Below are positions 18,894 through 26,622 of a DNA stretch of 64,000 nt, one piece after another. The stretch's first letter is position 1, and each line of letters starts with the position of its first letter. Source of the DNA: CALMEC01 sp963765105 (GTDB lineage Bacteria > Actinomycetota > Thermoleophilia > Miltoncostaeales > Miltoncostaeaceae); contig CAVXUW010000002.1 of NCBI GenBank assembly GCA_963765105.1, forward strand, positions 1,178,001-1,242,000, read 5' to 3'. The position numbers and the translations under genes are program-made. The notes below the pieces were generated by a model, which was not told the origin of the DNA, ran no database searches, and worked only from the letters and a program-made list of their open reading frames with translations.

Positions 18894-19463
18894 TCAGCGA
18901 ACCAGTTTCGATATGGCTTTGAACTCGTCGCCACCCGCGACTTCGAGCATCTCGAACAGCGCCATCTCGGCGCTCGTGGATCGGGCCCCGGCCGCGAGCA
19001 TCTTCTCCAGACCGATGCGGGTGTTTCCGACGGCCCGCGACGACACCGCATCCTCGGCCACATGCACCTGGTAGTCGCGCTCCAGAAGGTCGTGCACGGT
19101 CTGGTTGACACAGACGTGGGTTTCGATTCCGCACACCACCCAGCTCGTGCACCGGGCCGACGTCAACGCCTTCTCGAAGGCGTCGACACCGCAGGCGCTG
19201 AAGCGCATCTTCACGACCCGATCGGTGAAGGCCGGGAGACGCTCCTCGACCTCGGCGACCGTGTGTCCAAGCCCCTTTGGATATTGCTCACTGATGAGCA
19301 CCGGCCGTCCCAGGATCCCGAAGCCTTCGGCGAGGATCCCAACGTTTCGTGCCATCTCGTCGAAGCCGTCGATCACCGGGCGGAAGCCCTCCTGCACGTC
19401 GATGACGATGAGGCCGGTGCCGTCACGGTCCAGCAGGCCGGGGTGTCGTGTCAGGTTCGCCAT
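18894..19463 (-). CDS. Isochorismatase-fold cysteine hydrolase, ISOC1/2-like
   Basis: A 189-residue member of the isochorismatase-like hydrolase superfamily. The catalytic triad is visible: Asp in IVIDVQEGF, Lys in RVVKMRFSACG and Cys in CGIETHVCVNQT. The segments SEQYPKGLGHT and EMLEVAGGDEFKAISKLV place it closest to the eukaryotic/bacterial ISOC group, whose substrates are not known; related enzymes hydrolyse nicotinamide, ureidoacrylate or N-carbamoyl compounds. It is embedded in the pyrimidine operon, overlapping the end of pyrC by 13 bp and ending 1 bp before carA, so it is co-translated with pathway enzymes. A role on a carbamoyl or ureido by-product is attractive but unproven. Confidence 0.85.
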   Translation of the reverse strand: MANLTRHPGLLDRDGTGLIVIDVQEGFRPVIDGFDEMARNVGILAEGFGILGRPVLISEQYPKGLGHTVAEVEERLPAFTDRVVKMRFSACGVDAFEKALTSARCTSWVVCGIETHVCVNQTVHDLLERDYQVHVAEDAVSSRAVGNTRIGLEKMLAAGARSTSAEMALFEMLEVAGGDEFKAISKLVR

Positions 19464-20749
19464 GCGATTTGTCCTCCCGCGATCGTGAGCGTGACCCGAC
19501 CGGTGAGCTCGTCACCGAGGAAGGCCGAGTTGGTCGATTTGCTGCGAAACCCGCGCTCACCCACACGCTCCTTTGCCGCGAGATCGATGAGGGCGAGGTT
19601 GGCAGGCGCACCCTCCGTCAGGGTGGGAATGGGTAGGCCTAGGGCACGGGCCGGGTCACTGCTGAGCCGTGACACCAGGAGCTCGAGCGACAGCGCCCCC
19701 GTGAGGGTCAGGTGCGTGTAACACGAGGAAAAGGATGTCTCGAGGCCCGTCACCCCAAAGGGGGCGTCCTCAAAGGGCTGCTCCTTCTCCTGCGGAGCGT
19801 GGGGAGCGTGGTCGGTGGCGATGCAGTCGAGTGTGCCGTCGCGCAGCCCCTCGATGAGCGCTTGGCGGTCATCTTCGTCGCGAAGCGGCGGGTTCATCTT
19901 GTGCTTCGCCGCGTCGAGGTCGAGCACCGCCTCATCCGTGAGGATCAGGTGATGGGGCGTCACTTCCGCCGTGATCGAAATGCCCTGGGCTTTGGCGAAT
20001 CGGATGACCTCAACGGTTTTGCATGCCGAGACATGGCAGATGTGGATGTGCGCGCCCTCATAGGCGGCGAGCGTGGCGTCACGGGCCACCTGGACGCTCT
20101 CGGACACGTCCGGGATACCCGCGAGACCGAGGCGCGAGGAGATGAGCCCCTCGTGCATCACCCCCCGTCCGGAGAGGTGCGGGTCCTCCTCGTGAAGAAC
20201 AAGCGGCAGACCGGTGACCTCCTGATACTGGTACGCCAGGCGGAGCACCCGGGCGTTGGCCACCGGGCGCCCGTCGTCGCTGAAGCCGACGGCGCCCAGA
20301 TCGGCCAGCTCACCCTGCTCGGTGAGGGTGGTGCCCTCTTGCCCACGGGTGATCGCCGCGTAGAACCCGGTGGGGATCACGGCGTCGCGCCCGGCCTGTT
20401 CGAGCAGCGAGCCAAGGATGGCGGCGCTGTCGACGACCGGTGTGGTGTTGGGCATGGCCACGATCGCGACGAACCCCCCGGCCGCGGCCGCGCGACTGCC
20501 TGAGGCGATGTCCTCGCAGTCCTCCCGGCCGGGGGTGCGCAGATGCACATGGGGGTCGACGAAGCCGGGCGTGACAAGCAAGCCCGTGCCGTCGATGCGT
20601 TCGAGGCCCTCGGGGTCGCCGCCGATGACGCCGTCACGGATGACGATGTCGCCGGTGCGATCGATCTCGGACGCGGGGTCGAGGATGCGGGCGCCGGTGA
20701 TGACGAGCGATGCCGGCTCGCCGGACTGTTGAACCAGTCGACCCCCCAT
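19451..20749 (-). CDS. pyrC: Dihydroorotase
   Basis: Zinc amidohydrolase that cyclises carbamoyl-aspartate to dihydroorotate. The 432-residue product is a class I (long) dihydroorotase: metal-binding DPHVHLRTPGREDCED, the AMPNTTPVVDS segment, a metal-ligand His in HICHVS, and the catalytic Asp region CIATDHAPH. An N-terminal urease-like beta domain (LVITGARILDPASE) precedes the barrel. The ATG overlaps the pyrB stop as TAATG. Confidence 0.97.
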   Translation of the reverse strand: MGGRLVQQSGEPASLVITGARILDPASEIDRTGDIVIRDGVIGGDPEGLERIDGTGLLVTPGFVDPHVHLRTPGREDCEDIASGSRAAAAGGFVAIVAMPNTTPVVDSAAILGSLLEQAGRDAVIPTGFYAAITRGQEGTTLTEQGELADLGAVGFSDDGRPVANARVLRLAYQYQEVTGLPLVLHEEDPHLSGRGVMHEGLISSRLGLAGIPDVSESVQVARDATLAAYEGAHIHICHVSACKTVEVIRFAKAQGISITAEVTPHHLILTDEAVLDLDAAKHKMNPPLRDEDDRQALIEGLRDGTLDCIATDHAPHAPQEKEQPFEDAPFGVTGLETSFSSCYTHLTLTGALSLELLVSRLSSDPARALGLPIPTLTEGAPANLALIDLAAKERVGERGFRSKSTNSAFLGDELTGRVTLTIAGGQIAWRT

Positions 20750-21702
20750 TAGACGGCCACCGCGCTGGAGAGCTCCACGGCCTCGGGCACGGAGGAGCTT
20801 TCGGCCAGCAGGTCGTAGAGAATCGCCATGCGGACCACCAGTCCATTGGCGGCCTGGCGCTCGATGAGGGTGGCCGGGTCGTCGGCAAGGGCGCCGGAGA
20901 GCTCCACTCCGCGGTTGATGGGACCGGCGTGCATCACACGTTGGCCGGGTCGCAGACGTTCGTGGGTCACACCGAACCGCGAGGCGTACTCGCGCAGTGA
21001 GGGGACAAAGCCCCCCTCACCCATGCGCTCATGTTGCATCCGCAAGACGTAGACCACGTCCGCGTCCGCCACGTCGCGAATATCGGTGGAGGTCGCCACA
21101 CCGAGCGATTCCTCGGCCTTCCAGGGAATGAGTGTGGGCGGCCCGATCAGGGTCACCTTGGCGCCCATCGTGGTGAAGCCAATGATGTCGCTGCGCGCCA
21201 CGCGGGAGTGTGCGACGTCACCAACGATGGCGATGTGCAAGCCATCGATGGGCCCCACTTCGCGTTCGATGGTGTAGAGGTCAAGCAGAGCCTGGCTGGG
21301 GTGCTCATGGGTACCGTCCCCGGCGTTCAATACCGCCGCGTCGGTAAAGCGAGCGGCGAGGTTGCACGCCCCCACCCCCCCGTGGCGGATGACGAAGACG
21401 TCCGGCCCATAGGCGTTCAGGGTGAGGATGGTGTCCTTCAGGCTCTCGCCCTTGTCGACACTCGAACCGGAGCCTTTGATCGACACGACGTCAGCTGAGA
21501 GGCGCTTTGCGGCCAGCTCGAATGATGTCGACGTGCGTGTGGACGACTCGAAAAACAGGTTGATCACCGTGCGCCCACGCAGGGTGGGCACCTTCTTGTT
21601 CTCCCGGCCCATCACCTCGGTGAAGCGGTTGGCCGTGCGGAGGATGCGGGCGATGTCATGCCGAGTGAGCTCGGTCATGGAGATGAGCGAGCGGCGTTTC
21701 AT
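20749..21702 (-). CDS. pyrB: Aspartate carbamoyltransferase catalytic subunit
   Basis: Condenses carbamoyl phosphate with aspartate, the committed pyrimidine step. The carbamoyl-phosphate loop FFESSTRTSTSFE, the GSSVDKGESLKDT loop, HEHPSQALLDLYTI and the aspartate-binding region are all present in a 317-residue protein. No pyrI regulatory subunit is in the operon. Start ATG overlaps the pyrR stop by 4 bp; end overlaps the pyrC start. Confidence 0.98.
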   Translation of the reverse strand: MKRRSLISMTELTRHDIARILRTANRFTEVMGRENKKVPTLRGRTVINLFFESSTRTSTSFELAAKRLSADVVSIKGSGSSVDKGESLKDTILTLNAYGPDVFVIRHGGVGACNLAARFTDAAVLNAGDGTHEHPSQALLDLYTIEREVGPIDGLHIAIVGDVAHSRVARSDIIGFTTMGAKVTLIGPPTLIPWKAEESLGVATSTDIRDVADADVVYVLRMQHERMGEGGFVPSLREYASRFGVTHERLRPGQRVMHAGPINRGVELSGALADDPATLIERQAANGLVVRMAILYDLLAESSSVPEAVELSSAVAV

Positions 21703-22256
21703 CGCGTGCCCTCCGTCTCGAGCAGGATCTCGTCGATGCCATCGATCTCCGAGACATGGACCGTGATGCGCTCACCGCGGGCCGTGGGCAGGTTCTTGCC
21801 GACGTAGTCGGGTCGGATGGGGAGCTCGCGGTGGCCGCGATCGACCAGAACGGCCAGCTGCACCAGCGGCGGTCGGCCGTAGTCGAACAACACATCGATG
21901 CCGGCGCGGATAGTGCGGCCGGTGTAGAGCACATCGTCCACAAGGAGCACGGCATGGTGAGAGATGTCGAAGTCGAGGCTGGTCTCGCCCACCACCGGCA
22001 CGGCGGGGCGCTGCCCTTCGCTCACCCCCACATCGTCACGGTAGAGGGCAATGTCAATGCTGCCCAGGGGTGGGGTCTTTCCCGTGAACTCGCCGATGAG
22101 CGCCGCCAGTCGCGCGGCAAGCGGAACGCCGTTGGTGTGGATTCCCACCACGGCGAGGGGGAGCTCGGCGGCGGCATGGCGCTCAACCACCTCGTGCGCG
22201 ATGCGAGCGACGGTACGTTTCAGCTGGTCGGCGTCGACCAGGACTTTGGCGGCCAT
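21699..22256 (-). CDS. pyrR: Bifunctional pyr regulator / uracil phosphoribosyltransferase PyrR
   Basis: RNA-binding attenuation protein of the pyr operon with weak UPRTase activity. The PRPP loop VLLVDDVLYTGRTIR is intact, and HTNGVPLAARLA near residue 45 and the basic C-terminal surface fit PyrR. The ATG at 22256 gives 185 residues; it lies 1 bp after the stop of a 15-codon leader ORF and has no good ribosome-binding site of its own, so it is probably translated by coupling to that leader. A PyrR-type RNA hairpin lies upstream, making this an autoregulatory operon. Confidence 0.95.
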   Translation of the reverse strand: MAAKVLVDADQLKRTVARIAHEVVERHAAAELPLAVVGIHTNGVPLAARLAALIGEFTGKTPPLGSIDIALYRDDVGVSEGQRPAVPVVGETSLDFDISHHAVLLVDDVLYTGRTIRAGIDVLFDYGRPPLVQLAVLVDRGHRELPIRPDYVGKNLPTARGERITVHVSEIDGIDEILLETEGTR

Positions 22257-22257
22257 G

Positions 22258-22305
22258 TCAGCGCCTCGCAATAAGCGGGCACAACGGCCGGGGCGTGTGG
22301 TTCAT
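22258..22305 (-). CDS. 15-residue pyr operon leader peptide
   Basis: A short ORF reading MNHTPRPLCPLIARR has a strong ribosome-binding site (AAAGGAG, 7 bp spacing) and its TGA is followed after one C by the pyrR ATG. The AAAGGAG box starts directly at the 3' foot of the PyrR-type hairpin. I infer that PyrR binding blocks entry of ribosomes on this leader and thereby on pyrR and the rest of the operon. Too short for conservation statistics from sequence alone; the tight spacing and strong SD are the evidence. Confidence 0.6.
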   Translation of the reverse strand: MNHTPRPLCPLIARR

Positions 22306-22319
22306 GTGTCAGCTCCTTT

Positions 22320-22337
22320 CCGACCTCACAGGGCCGG
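22320..22337 (-). promoter_or_regulatory. PyrR-binding RNA hairpin
   Basis: The transcript folds as CCGGCC - loop CTGTGA - GGTCGG: a 6-bp stem (one G-U pair) closing a hexaloop that matches the CNGNGA loop of known PyrR sites, inside a match to ARUCCNGNGAGGYU. It abuts the leader-peptide Shine-Dalgarno. No terminator hairpin is seen between it and pyrR, so translational repression, as described for mycobacterial pyr mRNA, fits better than attenuation. Confidence 0.8.
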
Positions 22338-22357
22338 GTTAAGGTTTCTTCCGGGCG

Positions 22358-22386
22358 AGAGTAGCAGCCTTGGCGCTTGACGTCAC
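22358..22386 (-). promoter_or_regulatory. Promoter of the pyr operon
   Basis: GTGACG (22386-22381) and TACTCT (22363-22358) lie 17 bp apart on the minus strand, about 20 bp before the PyrR hairpin. The -35 box overlaps the last codons of the upstream NTF2-like gene. Confidence 0.5.
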
Positions 22387-22730
22387 ACCGGTTGTACGTG
22401 GAGCGTGACGCTCTGAGCGACGATCTTGCCGTCACGGATGACGAACGTGTCGGACCCGGTCGGAACGTTGAGGCTCGGGCTGCTGGAGTGCCAGGCCACG
22501 TAGGCCACCTCACCGTCGATGTGCTCAACGTCGAGCACGAACGTGTACTGACCAGGGACGAACGCCGTGGTGAAGATACGCTCGAAGTTGGCCCGGATCT
22601 CGTCAAGGCCTCGCAGCACGCCACGGGCGCTCATCATCACGGCATCGTCGGCGTAGTCGGCCAGGGTGGCGTCGAGGTCACCCGCCAGGAACGCCGCCAT
22701 GTGGCGGTCGAGTACGTCTTTCGTGCTCAT
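22383..22730 (-). CDS. NTF2-like/SnoaL-type protein
   Basis: A 115-residue single-domain protein with the NTF2-like cone fold pattern: helix VLDRHMAAFLAGDLDATLADYADDAVMM shortened into the typical D--F-AGD-D---A-YADDAV motif, then RGLDEIRANFERIF and a beta-rich half ending in DTFVIRDGKIVAQSVTL. Such proteins are often enzymes or binding proteins for small hydrophobic ligands; the substrate is unknown. A ribosome-binding site (AGGAG) precedes the ATG. The stop overlaps the pyr promoter -35 region. Confidence 0.75.
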   Translation of the reverse strand: MSTKDVLDRHMAAFLAGDLDATLADYADDAVMMSARGVLRGLDEIRANFERIFTTAFVPGQYTFVLDVEHIDGEVAYVAWHSSSPSLNVPTGSDTFVIRDGKIVAQSVTLHVQPV

Positions 22731-22787
22731 CGTCGCGTCATCTCCTGTCGTTGGGGTGGAAAACTACCGGCTGGCGGACAGTCCGCC

Positions 22788-23426
22788 TCACTTGATGGCG
22801 ACGAGGTCGATCAACGCGGATCGACCGTCGTGACCCGTGCCTTCGTCCAGAGCCTCCTCGTAGATGTCGATCTCAAGCCGCTCGAAACCACCGAACGCCG
22901 CCTCCAGGAGGCTTGCGGTGTACATGTTTTCGGCGGCAGGAGGTCCGCCGGTGCCGTAGGCCACCTGTGTCGGTGTGTAGCCCTCGAGCAGCAGTAGGCC
23001 GCCTGGCTTCAGAGCCGAGGCAATACCGGCGAAGATGCCGGGCCGATCGACCGGTCCGACGTACTGGAAGAAGATTGCCGCGACGACGTCGTAGGCCGCT
23101 TTCGGCCAGTCGTAGTGGTAGATGTCGGCGAGCTCGGTCGTGATGCTCACACCGCGCCGGGCCGCAAGGGCGCGAGCTTTCTCCTGAGCGTACGGCGAGA
23201 AGTCCATCGACACCACGTCGAGGCCCTGCTCGGCAAGCCACACGCCGTTTCGGCCTTCGCCATCGGACACCGCCAGGGCCCGGCCCGCGGTCGGCAGGCG
23301 GGACTTCTGGCGCGTTAGGAAGGCGTTCGGCATCTCGCCGAACAGGTAGCCGCCTGCCGAAAAACGTTGCTGCCAACCCTCGTACTCCGCCATGTCCCTG
23401 ACGGTCGTTGGCCTCTCGTGAGCCAT
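22788..23426 (-). CDS. Class I SAM-dependent methyltransferase
   Basis: A 212-residue Rossmann-fold methyltransferase. The motif I equivalent is ALAVSDGEGRNGVWLAEQG, followed by VVSMDFSPYAQEKARALA, and motif IV near YDVVAAIFFQYV; this pattern (GEGRN..yLA) resembles the TehB/tellurite-resistance branch. The ATG at 23426 has GGAGGGAGG 9 bp upstream. Substrate unknown. The gene is monocistronic, divergent from the thioesterase gene. Confidence 0.85.
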   Translation of the reverse strand: MAHERPTTVRDMAEYEGWQQRFSAGGYLFGEMPNAFLTRQKSRLPTAGRALAVSDGEGRNGVWLAEQGLDVVSMDFSPYAQEKARALAARRGVSITTELADIYHYDWPKAAYDVVAAIFFQYVGPVDRPGIFAGIASALKPGGLLLLEGYTPTQVAYGTGGPPAAENMYTASLLEAAFGGFERLEIDIYEEALDEGTGHDGRSALIDLVAIK

Positions 23427-23523
23427 TGTCCCGAGCCTCCCTCCATTGCCTTGTCGAAAGGTACCTGGGGGCAGTCGACCGAGGGAGTGCGTAGGCTCGC
23501 GCTCCAACGGCGATGGAGGTGTG

Positions 23524-23919
23524 ATGGAAGCAACGCTGCTCGAGTCGGTCTTCCCCACCGACACCAACCCGCGGGGAACCCTCTTCGGTGGCCAGCTGGT
23601 CGCCTGGATGGACAAGGCCGCCGGCATCGCCGCCTTGCGCCGCGCCCGGCAGGTGGTTGTCACCGCCCACATCGCGAACATCGATTTCAAGGTGCCCATT
23701 CACGTCGGCGACCTGGTGGAGCTCCGCGCGAAGGTCGTGGCGGTGGGACGCACCAGCATGCAGGTAGAGGTCGCCGTCTACCGCGAGGGGCCATTCGGAA
23801 CCGACCACCAGCTGTGCACCGTCGGGCGGTTCACCATGGTCGCCCTCGATGATGACGGACGCCCCACCCCTGTGCCTCCGTTGGCCGAAACCGACCCGGA
23901 CGGCGCCTCCGCCGCTTAG
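23524..23919 (+). CDS. Acyl-CoA thioesterase, hotdog fold
   Basis: A 131-residue single hotdog-domain protein of the acyl-CoA thioester hydrolase (ACOT/YciA) type, cleaving acyl-CoA to free acid and CoA. It shows TNPRGTLFGGQLVAWMDKAAGIAA, the family's conserved Asn/Gly-rich loop and the catalytic Asp in the central helix, then VDLVELRAK-like strand (VGDLVELRAKVVAVGRTSM). ATG at 23524 follows GGAGGTGTG. It converges on the RNase Z gene with a 4-bp stop overlap (TTAG). Confidence 0.88.
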   Translation: MEATLLESVFPTDTNPRGTLFGGQLVAWMDKAAGIAALRRARQVVVTAHIANIDFKVPIHVGDLVELRAKVVAVGRTSMQVEVAVYREGPFGTDHQLCTVGRFTMVALDDDGRPTPVPPLAETDPDGASAA

Positions 23920-24905
23920 CTCTTTGCCGGGGCGGGTTCTTCCGTACCCATCGCCACACCGTCGTCGGTGGCGCGAATGAGGTGCGGTTCGCCGCGTTCG
24001 CGGAACGGAACCACTATCTGGTCGAAATCACGGGGCACCACAACCCGGTCGAAGTGCTCCTCGGCCTCTGCGCGGGCCTCTCGCGGCATGAAGCGGCTTG
24101 ACAGGTGAGTGAGGGCCAACAGGCCGACTTCCGCGTCACGACCGATGTCAGCGGCCTCTCGCGCGGTGGAGTGGCGGGTCTCGCGAGCACGGTCGCGTTC
24201 GGTGTGGAGAAACGTGGCTTCGTGGATGAGCACATCGGCATGGTCGGCGGCGACACGGACACCCTCACACGGCTGTGTGTCGCCCGTCAGCACCACGCGG
24301 CGCCCCTGGCGAGCCTCGCCCAGAACCTGGTCGGGGTGAACCGTTACGCCCGCCTCCAATGCGACGCTTTCCCCATGCTGCAGACGGCCAAAGAGCGGTC
24401 CTGCCGGCACGCCGAGCGCTGTTGCCGCCGCGACATCAAACGTGCCGGGCCGCTCGTTCTCCACCAGGGCGTAGCCGAGCGATGGAACGCTGTGGTCGGT
24501 ATGAAACGCCTCGATGGCCGCACCATCGGTCTCGTGAACGACGCCGGCGGAGCTGTCGGCCACCTGGAGCGGGTACGGCGTACGACCAATCACGACACCG
24601 AGACGGTCGATGAGGTCGCTCGTGCCCCGGGGGCCAACGATCCGAAGCGGGCGCTCTCGGCCGCGCAGGCCAAACGTCTTGACGAGCCCCGGCAGCCCCA
24701 GGAAGTGGTCGCCGTGCAGGTGGGTGAGCACGACAAGGTCGACGTCCACGAGCCCCAAGCCGGAGCGCAGCAGTTGCCGCTGGGTGCCCTCGCCGCAGTC
24801 GACCAGCCAGCGCTCCCCGCCCCGTGCGATGAGCGTCGCCGCGGTTCCGCGAGCGCGAGTGGGCACCGACGCTGCAGTGCCCAGAAAGGTGATGATGAGG
24901 TCCAC
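23916..24905 (-). CDS. rnz: Ribonuclease Z
   Basis: Metallo-beta-lactamase-fold endonuclease that trims the 3' end of tRNA precursors lacking encoded CCA, which fits the CCA-less tRNA gene nearby. The GTG at 24905 gives 329 residues starting with VDLIITFLGTAASVPT, the usual RNase Z N-terminus. Metal ligands: HLHGDHFLGL (motif II), TGDTQP (motif with Asp), HEATF and LTHLSSRF near the C-terminus. Ten bp separate it from the upstream phosphoesterase gene, suggesting one operon. Confidence 0.93.
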   Translation of the reverse strand: MDLIITFLGTAASVPTRARGTAATLIARGGERWLVDCGEGTQRQLLRSGLGLVDVDLVVLTHLHGDHFLGLPGLVKTFGLRGRERPLRIVGPRGTSDLIDRLGVVIGRTPYPLQVADSSAGVVHETDGAAIEAFHTDHSVPSLGYALVENERPGTFDVAAATALGVPAGPLFGRLQHGESVALEAGVTVHPDQVLGEARQGRRVVLTGDTQPCEGVRVAADHADVLIHEATFLHTERDRARETRHSTAREAADIGRDAEVGLLALTHLSSRFMPREARAEAEEHFDRVVVPRDFDQIVVPFRERGEPHLIRATDDGVAMGTEEPAPAKS

Positions 24906-24915
24906 GCCGCGAAGC

Positions 24916-25455
24916 CTAGTGGTGGGCGGTACGCACCAGCTCCGCCGAGAGAGGACCCACCGGCTCGTCAACCGCCAGGAACCCGACACTTGCGCCCGTC
25001 TTATCGACCGTGAGCTCCACCATGCTGTGACGGGGTTGGCGCCGTCGATCAGTGGCGCTCCCGGGGTTGAGGATGAAGAATCCGCCGTCACCGACCTCGT
25101 GGAGCGGGATGTGGGAGTGACCGAAAATGACGCCGTCGGCATCGGGAAATCGGCCACGCATCCGCCGCCATCGCCCCTCCTCGGGGCCGCCGTTGTGCGT
25201 TACGGCAAGGGTGAGCGACCCCACGACCACCGTCGCGGTGGCCGGAAGTGCTCTCCGTACCGCGTCATCGTCGGCGTTGCCGTGCACCGCCACGAGCGGC
25301 TTGCCGAAGCCGCGCAGCAGCGTCAATGTGGCCATGTCAGCCACGTCCCCGGCATGAATCACCAGATCACTCCGTGCAATCACCGCCACGCAGGCATCGG
25401 GGAGTGCGGTGCCCCGACCCGGAAAGTGGGTGTCGCTCAGGATGGCGACTCTCAC
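24916..25455 (-). CDS. YfcE/MJ0936-type metallophosphoesterase
   Basis: A 179-residue calcineurin-like phosphoesterase. Metal-binding motifs are in order: LSDTHFPG, HAGDVADM, VHGNADDD, VTHNGGPEE and FGHSHIPL. Close relatives cleave phosphodiesters, including cyclic nucleotides, with broad specificity. The start GTG overlaps the stop of the upstream small ORF (GTGA), so the three genes from 25643 to 23916 are likely co-transcribed and translationally coupled. Confidence 0.88.
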   Translation of the reverse strand: MRVAILSDTHFPGRGTALPDACVAVIARSDLVIHAGDVADMATLTLLRGFGKPLVAVHGNADDDAVRRALPATATVVVGSLTLAVTHNGGPEEGRWRRMRGRFPDADGVIFGHSHIPLHEVGDGGFFILNPGSATDRRRQPRHSMVELTVDKTGASVGFLAVDEPVGPLSAELVRTAHH

Positions 25456-25643
25456 GTGGTCGAGTTACCTCCGAGTGGGCCGAGTCCGACGGCACGGCGT
25501 GTCTCGGCAAGGATGAGGCGAAAGTACTCCGCGGCATCGGCGCCCTCCATCGCGTTGGGTCGCCCGGCAGCCGCACCAACGCGGGCGGTGACGATGCGGG
25601 TGGCAAGTTCCGCGGCCAACTGTTCCTGTTCCTGTGATGTCAT
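25452..25643 (-). CDS. Small hypothetical protein (63 residues)
   Basis: Starts MTSQEQEQLAAELATRIVTARVG and ends GPLGGNSTT. It looks largely helical and charged, with no recognisable motif. Support comes from GGGAG 7 bp before the ATG and the 4-bp overlap of its stop with the phosphoesterase start. Function unknown. Confidence 0.6.
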   Translation of the reverse strand: MTSQEQEQLAAELATRIVTARVGAAAGRPNAMEGADAAEYFRLILAETRRAVGLGPLGGNSTT

Positions 25644-25687
25644 GCGATCTCCCGGTTTCGGTGGTTCGGTACACTGACACGTAGTTC

Positions 25688-25761
<74 letters not shown>

Positions 25762-25763
25762 CT

Positions 25764-26054
25764 GTGACACCGATGTGGAGTCTTCCCCTGCCGGACGGTG
25801 CCGAGCCACCGTACGAGGTCTATGTCAACGGCGAACGCCGCGATGACTTCGTCGTGGACGGCCGCTGGGTTCGGTTTGCCACGCCGCTTCGGCCGCAACC
25901 GCCGCTCGGTTTCTGGCGCCGAGTCATGCTGGGCATCGGCATCGGTGTCTACGGTGACCTGAGGGGCGACAGCATCGACATCCGCTTTTTCCGCTCAGGT
26001 GTTTCACAGGTTCAGAGTGGGGTCACGATCATTCCCCCGTCCGAGGCAGGATAG
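25764..26054 (+). CDS. Hypothetical protein next to tRNA-Arg
   Basis: A 93-96 residue protein starting at GTG 25764 or ATG 25773, 2-11 bp after the tRNA. It shows YEVYVNGERRDDFVVDGRWVRFA and WRRVMLGIGIGVYGDLRGDSIDIRF: a beta-rich fold with an amphipathic strand rather than a true membrane helix. I do not recognise the family. No Shine-Dalgarno is visible; co-transcription with the tRNA followed by processing is possible. Confidence 0.6.
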   Translation: MTPMWSLPLPDGAEPPYEVYVNGERRDDFVVDGRWVRFATPLRPQPPLGFWRRVMLGIGIGVYGDLRGDSIDIRFFRSGVSQVQSGVTIIPPSEAG

Positions 26055-26130
26055 TCCGCTCCGAGCAGGGTCGGAGCGAACGCTGCCCTCGGGTCTCACC
26101 CGATCGGTCGGGTACCCTTCATGTCACAAG

Positions 26131-26622
26131 ATGAGCGACGACCTCACCCAGGTGATCGATCCCAACCCGGAGGAGACGGACGCCCCCGATTCCTCCGACG
26201 CACCGGCCAACGACGCCGGAAACGAGACCCCTTCGCCGAAACAGCCGACCATTGGTCAGCTGCGACGAGAACGCAAACGCCTGTGGGATGAGCGCCAGGA
26301 AACCGTCTACCACGTGGGTGGGCTGGCGGTTGAGCTTCATCGGCGTGACCTGCTTGCCGACGACCTCGTCCGCAAGCGCACGTCGCGCGTGGTGGAACTC
26401 GATGAGAACCTCGCCACGATCGATGACCAGCTGGCGCAGATCGACGACCGGCGCCGCCGCGGCCGGGTGGTCGAGCCGGAGGTGGCCGGCTACTGCCTCA
26501 GCTGCGGGGCGCCGCACATGACCGAGGCGGCCTTCTGCTTCCGCTGCGGAGCCCGGATCGTTACGCCAACGGCCGAGGCCGATACCCAGGTCATCACGAT
26601 GCCGGAGGGGGGTGGGCAATGA
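26131..26622 (+). CDS. Zinc-ribbon protein with coiled-coil segment
   Basis: A 163-residue protein: an acidic disordered N-terminus, a charged helical stretch around residues 48-110 rich in Glu/Arg (QLRRERKRLWDERQE; LDENLATIDDQLAQID) likely to form a coiled coil, then a C-terminal zinc ribbon with two CxxC knuckles (YCLSCGAPH and FCFRCGARI). No catalytic motif. Its stop overlaps the start of the next gene by 4 bp (ATGA), which encodes another zinc ribbon protein, so the two probably act together. Confidence 0.75.
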   Translation: MSDDLTQVIDPNPEETDAPDSSDAPANDAGNETPSPKQPTIGQLRRERKRLWDERQETVYHVGGLAVELHRRDLLADDLVRKRTSRVVELDENLATIDDQLAQIDDRRRRGRVVEPEVAGYCLSCGAPHMTEAAFCFRCGARIVTPTAEADTQVITMPEGGGQ

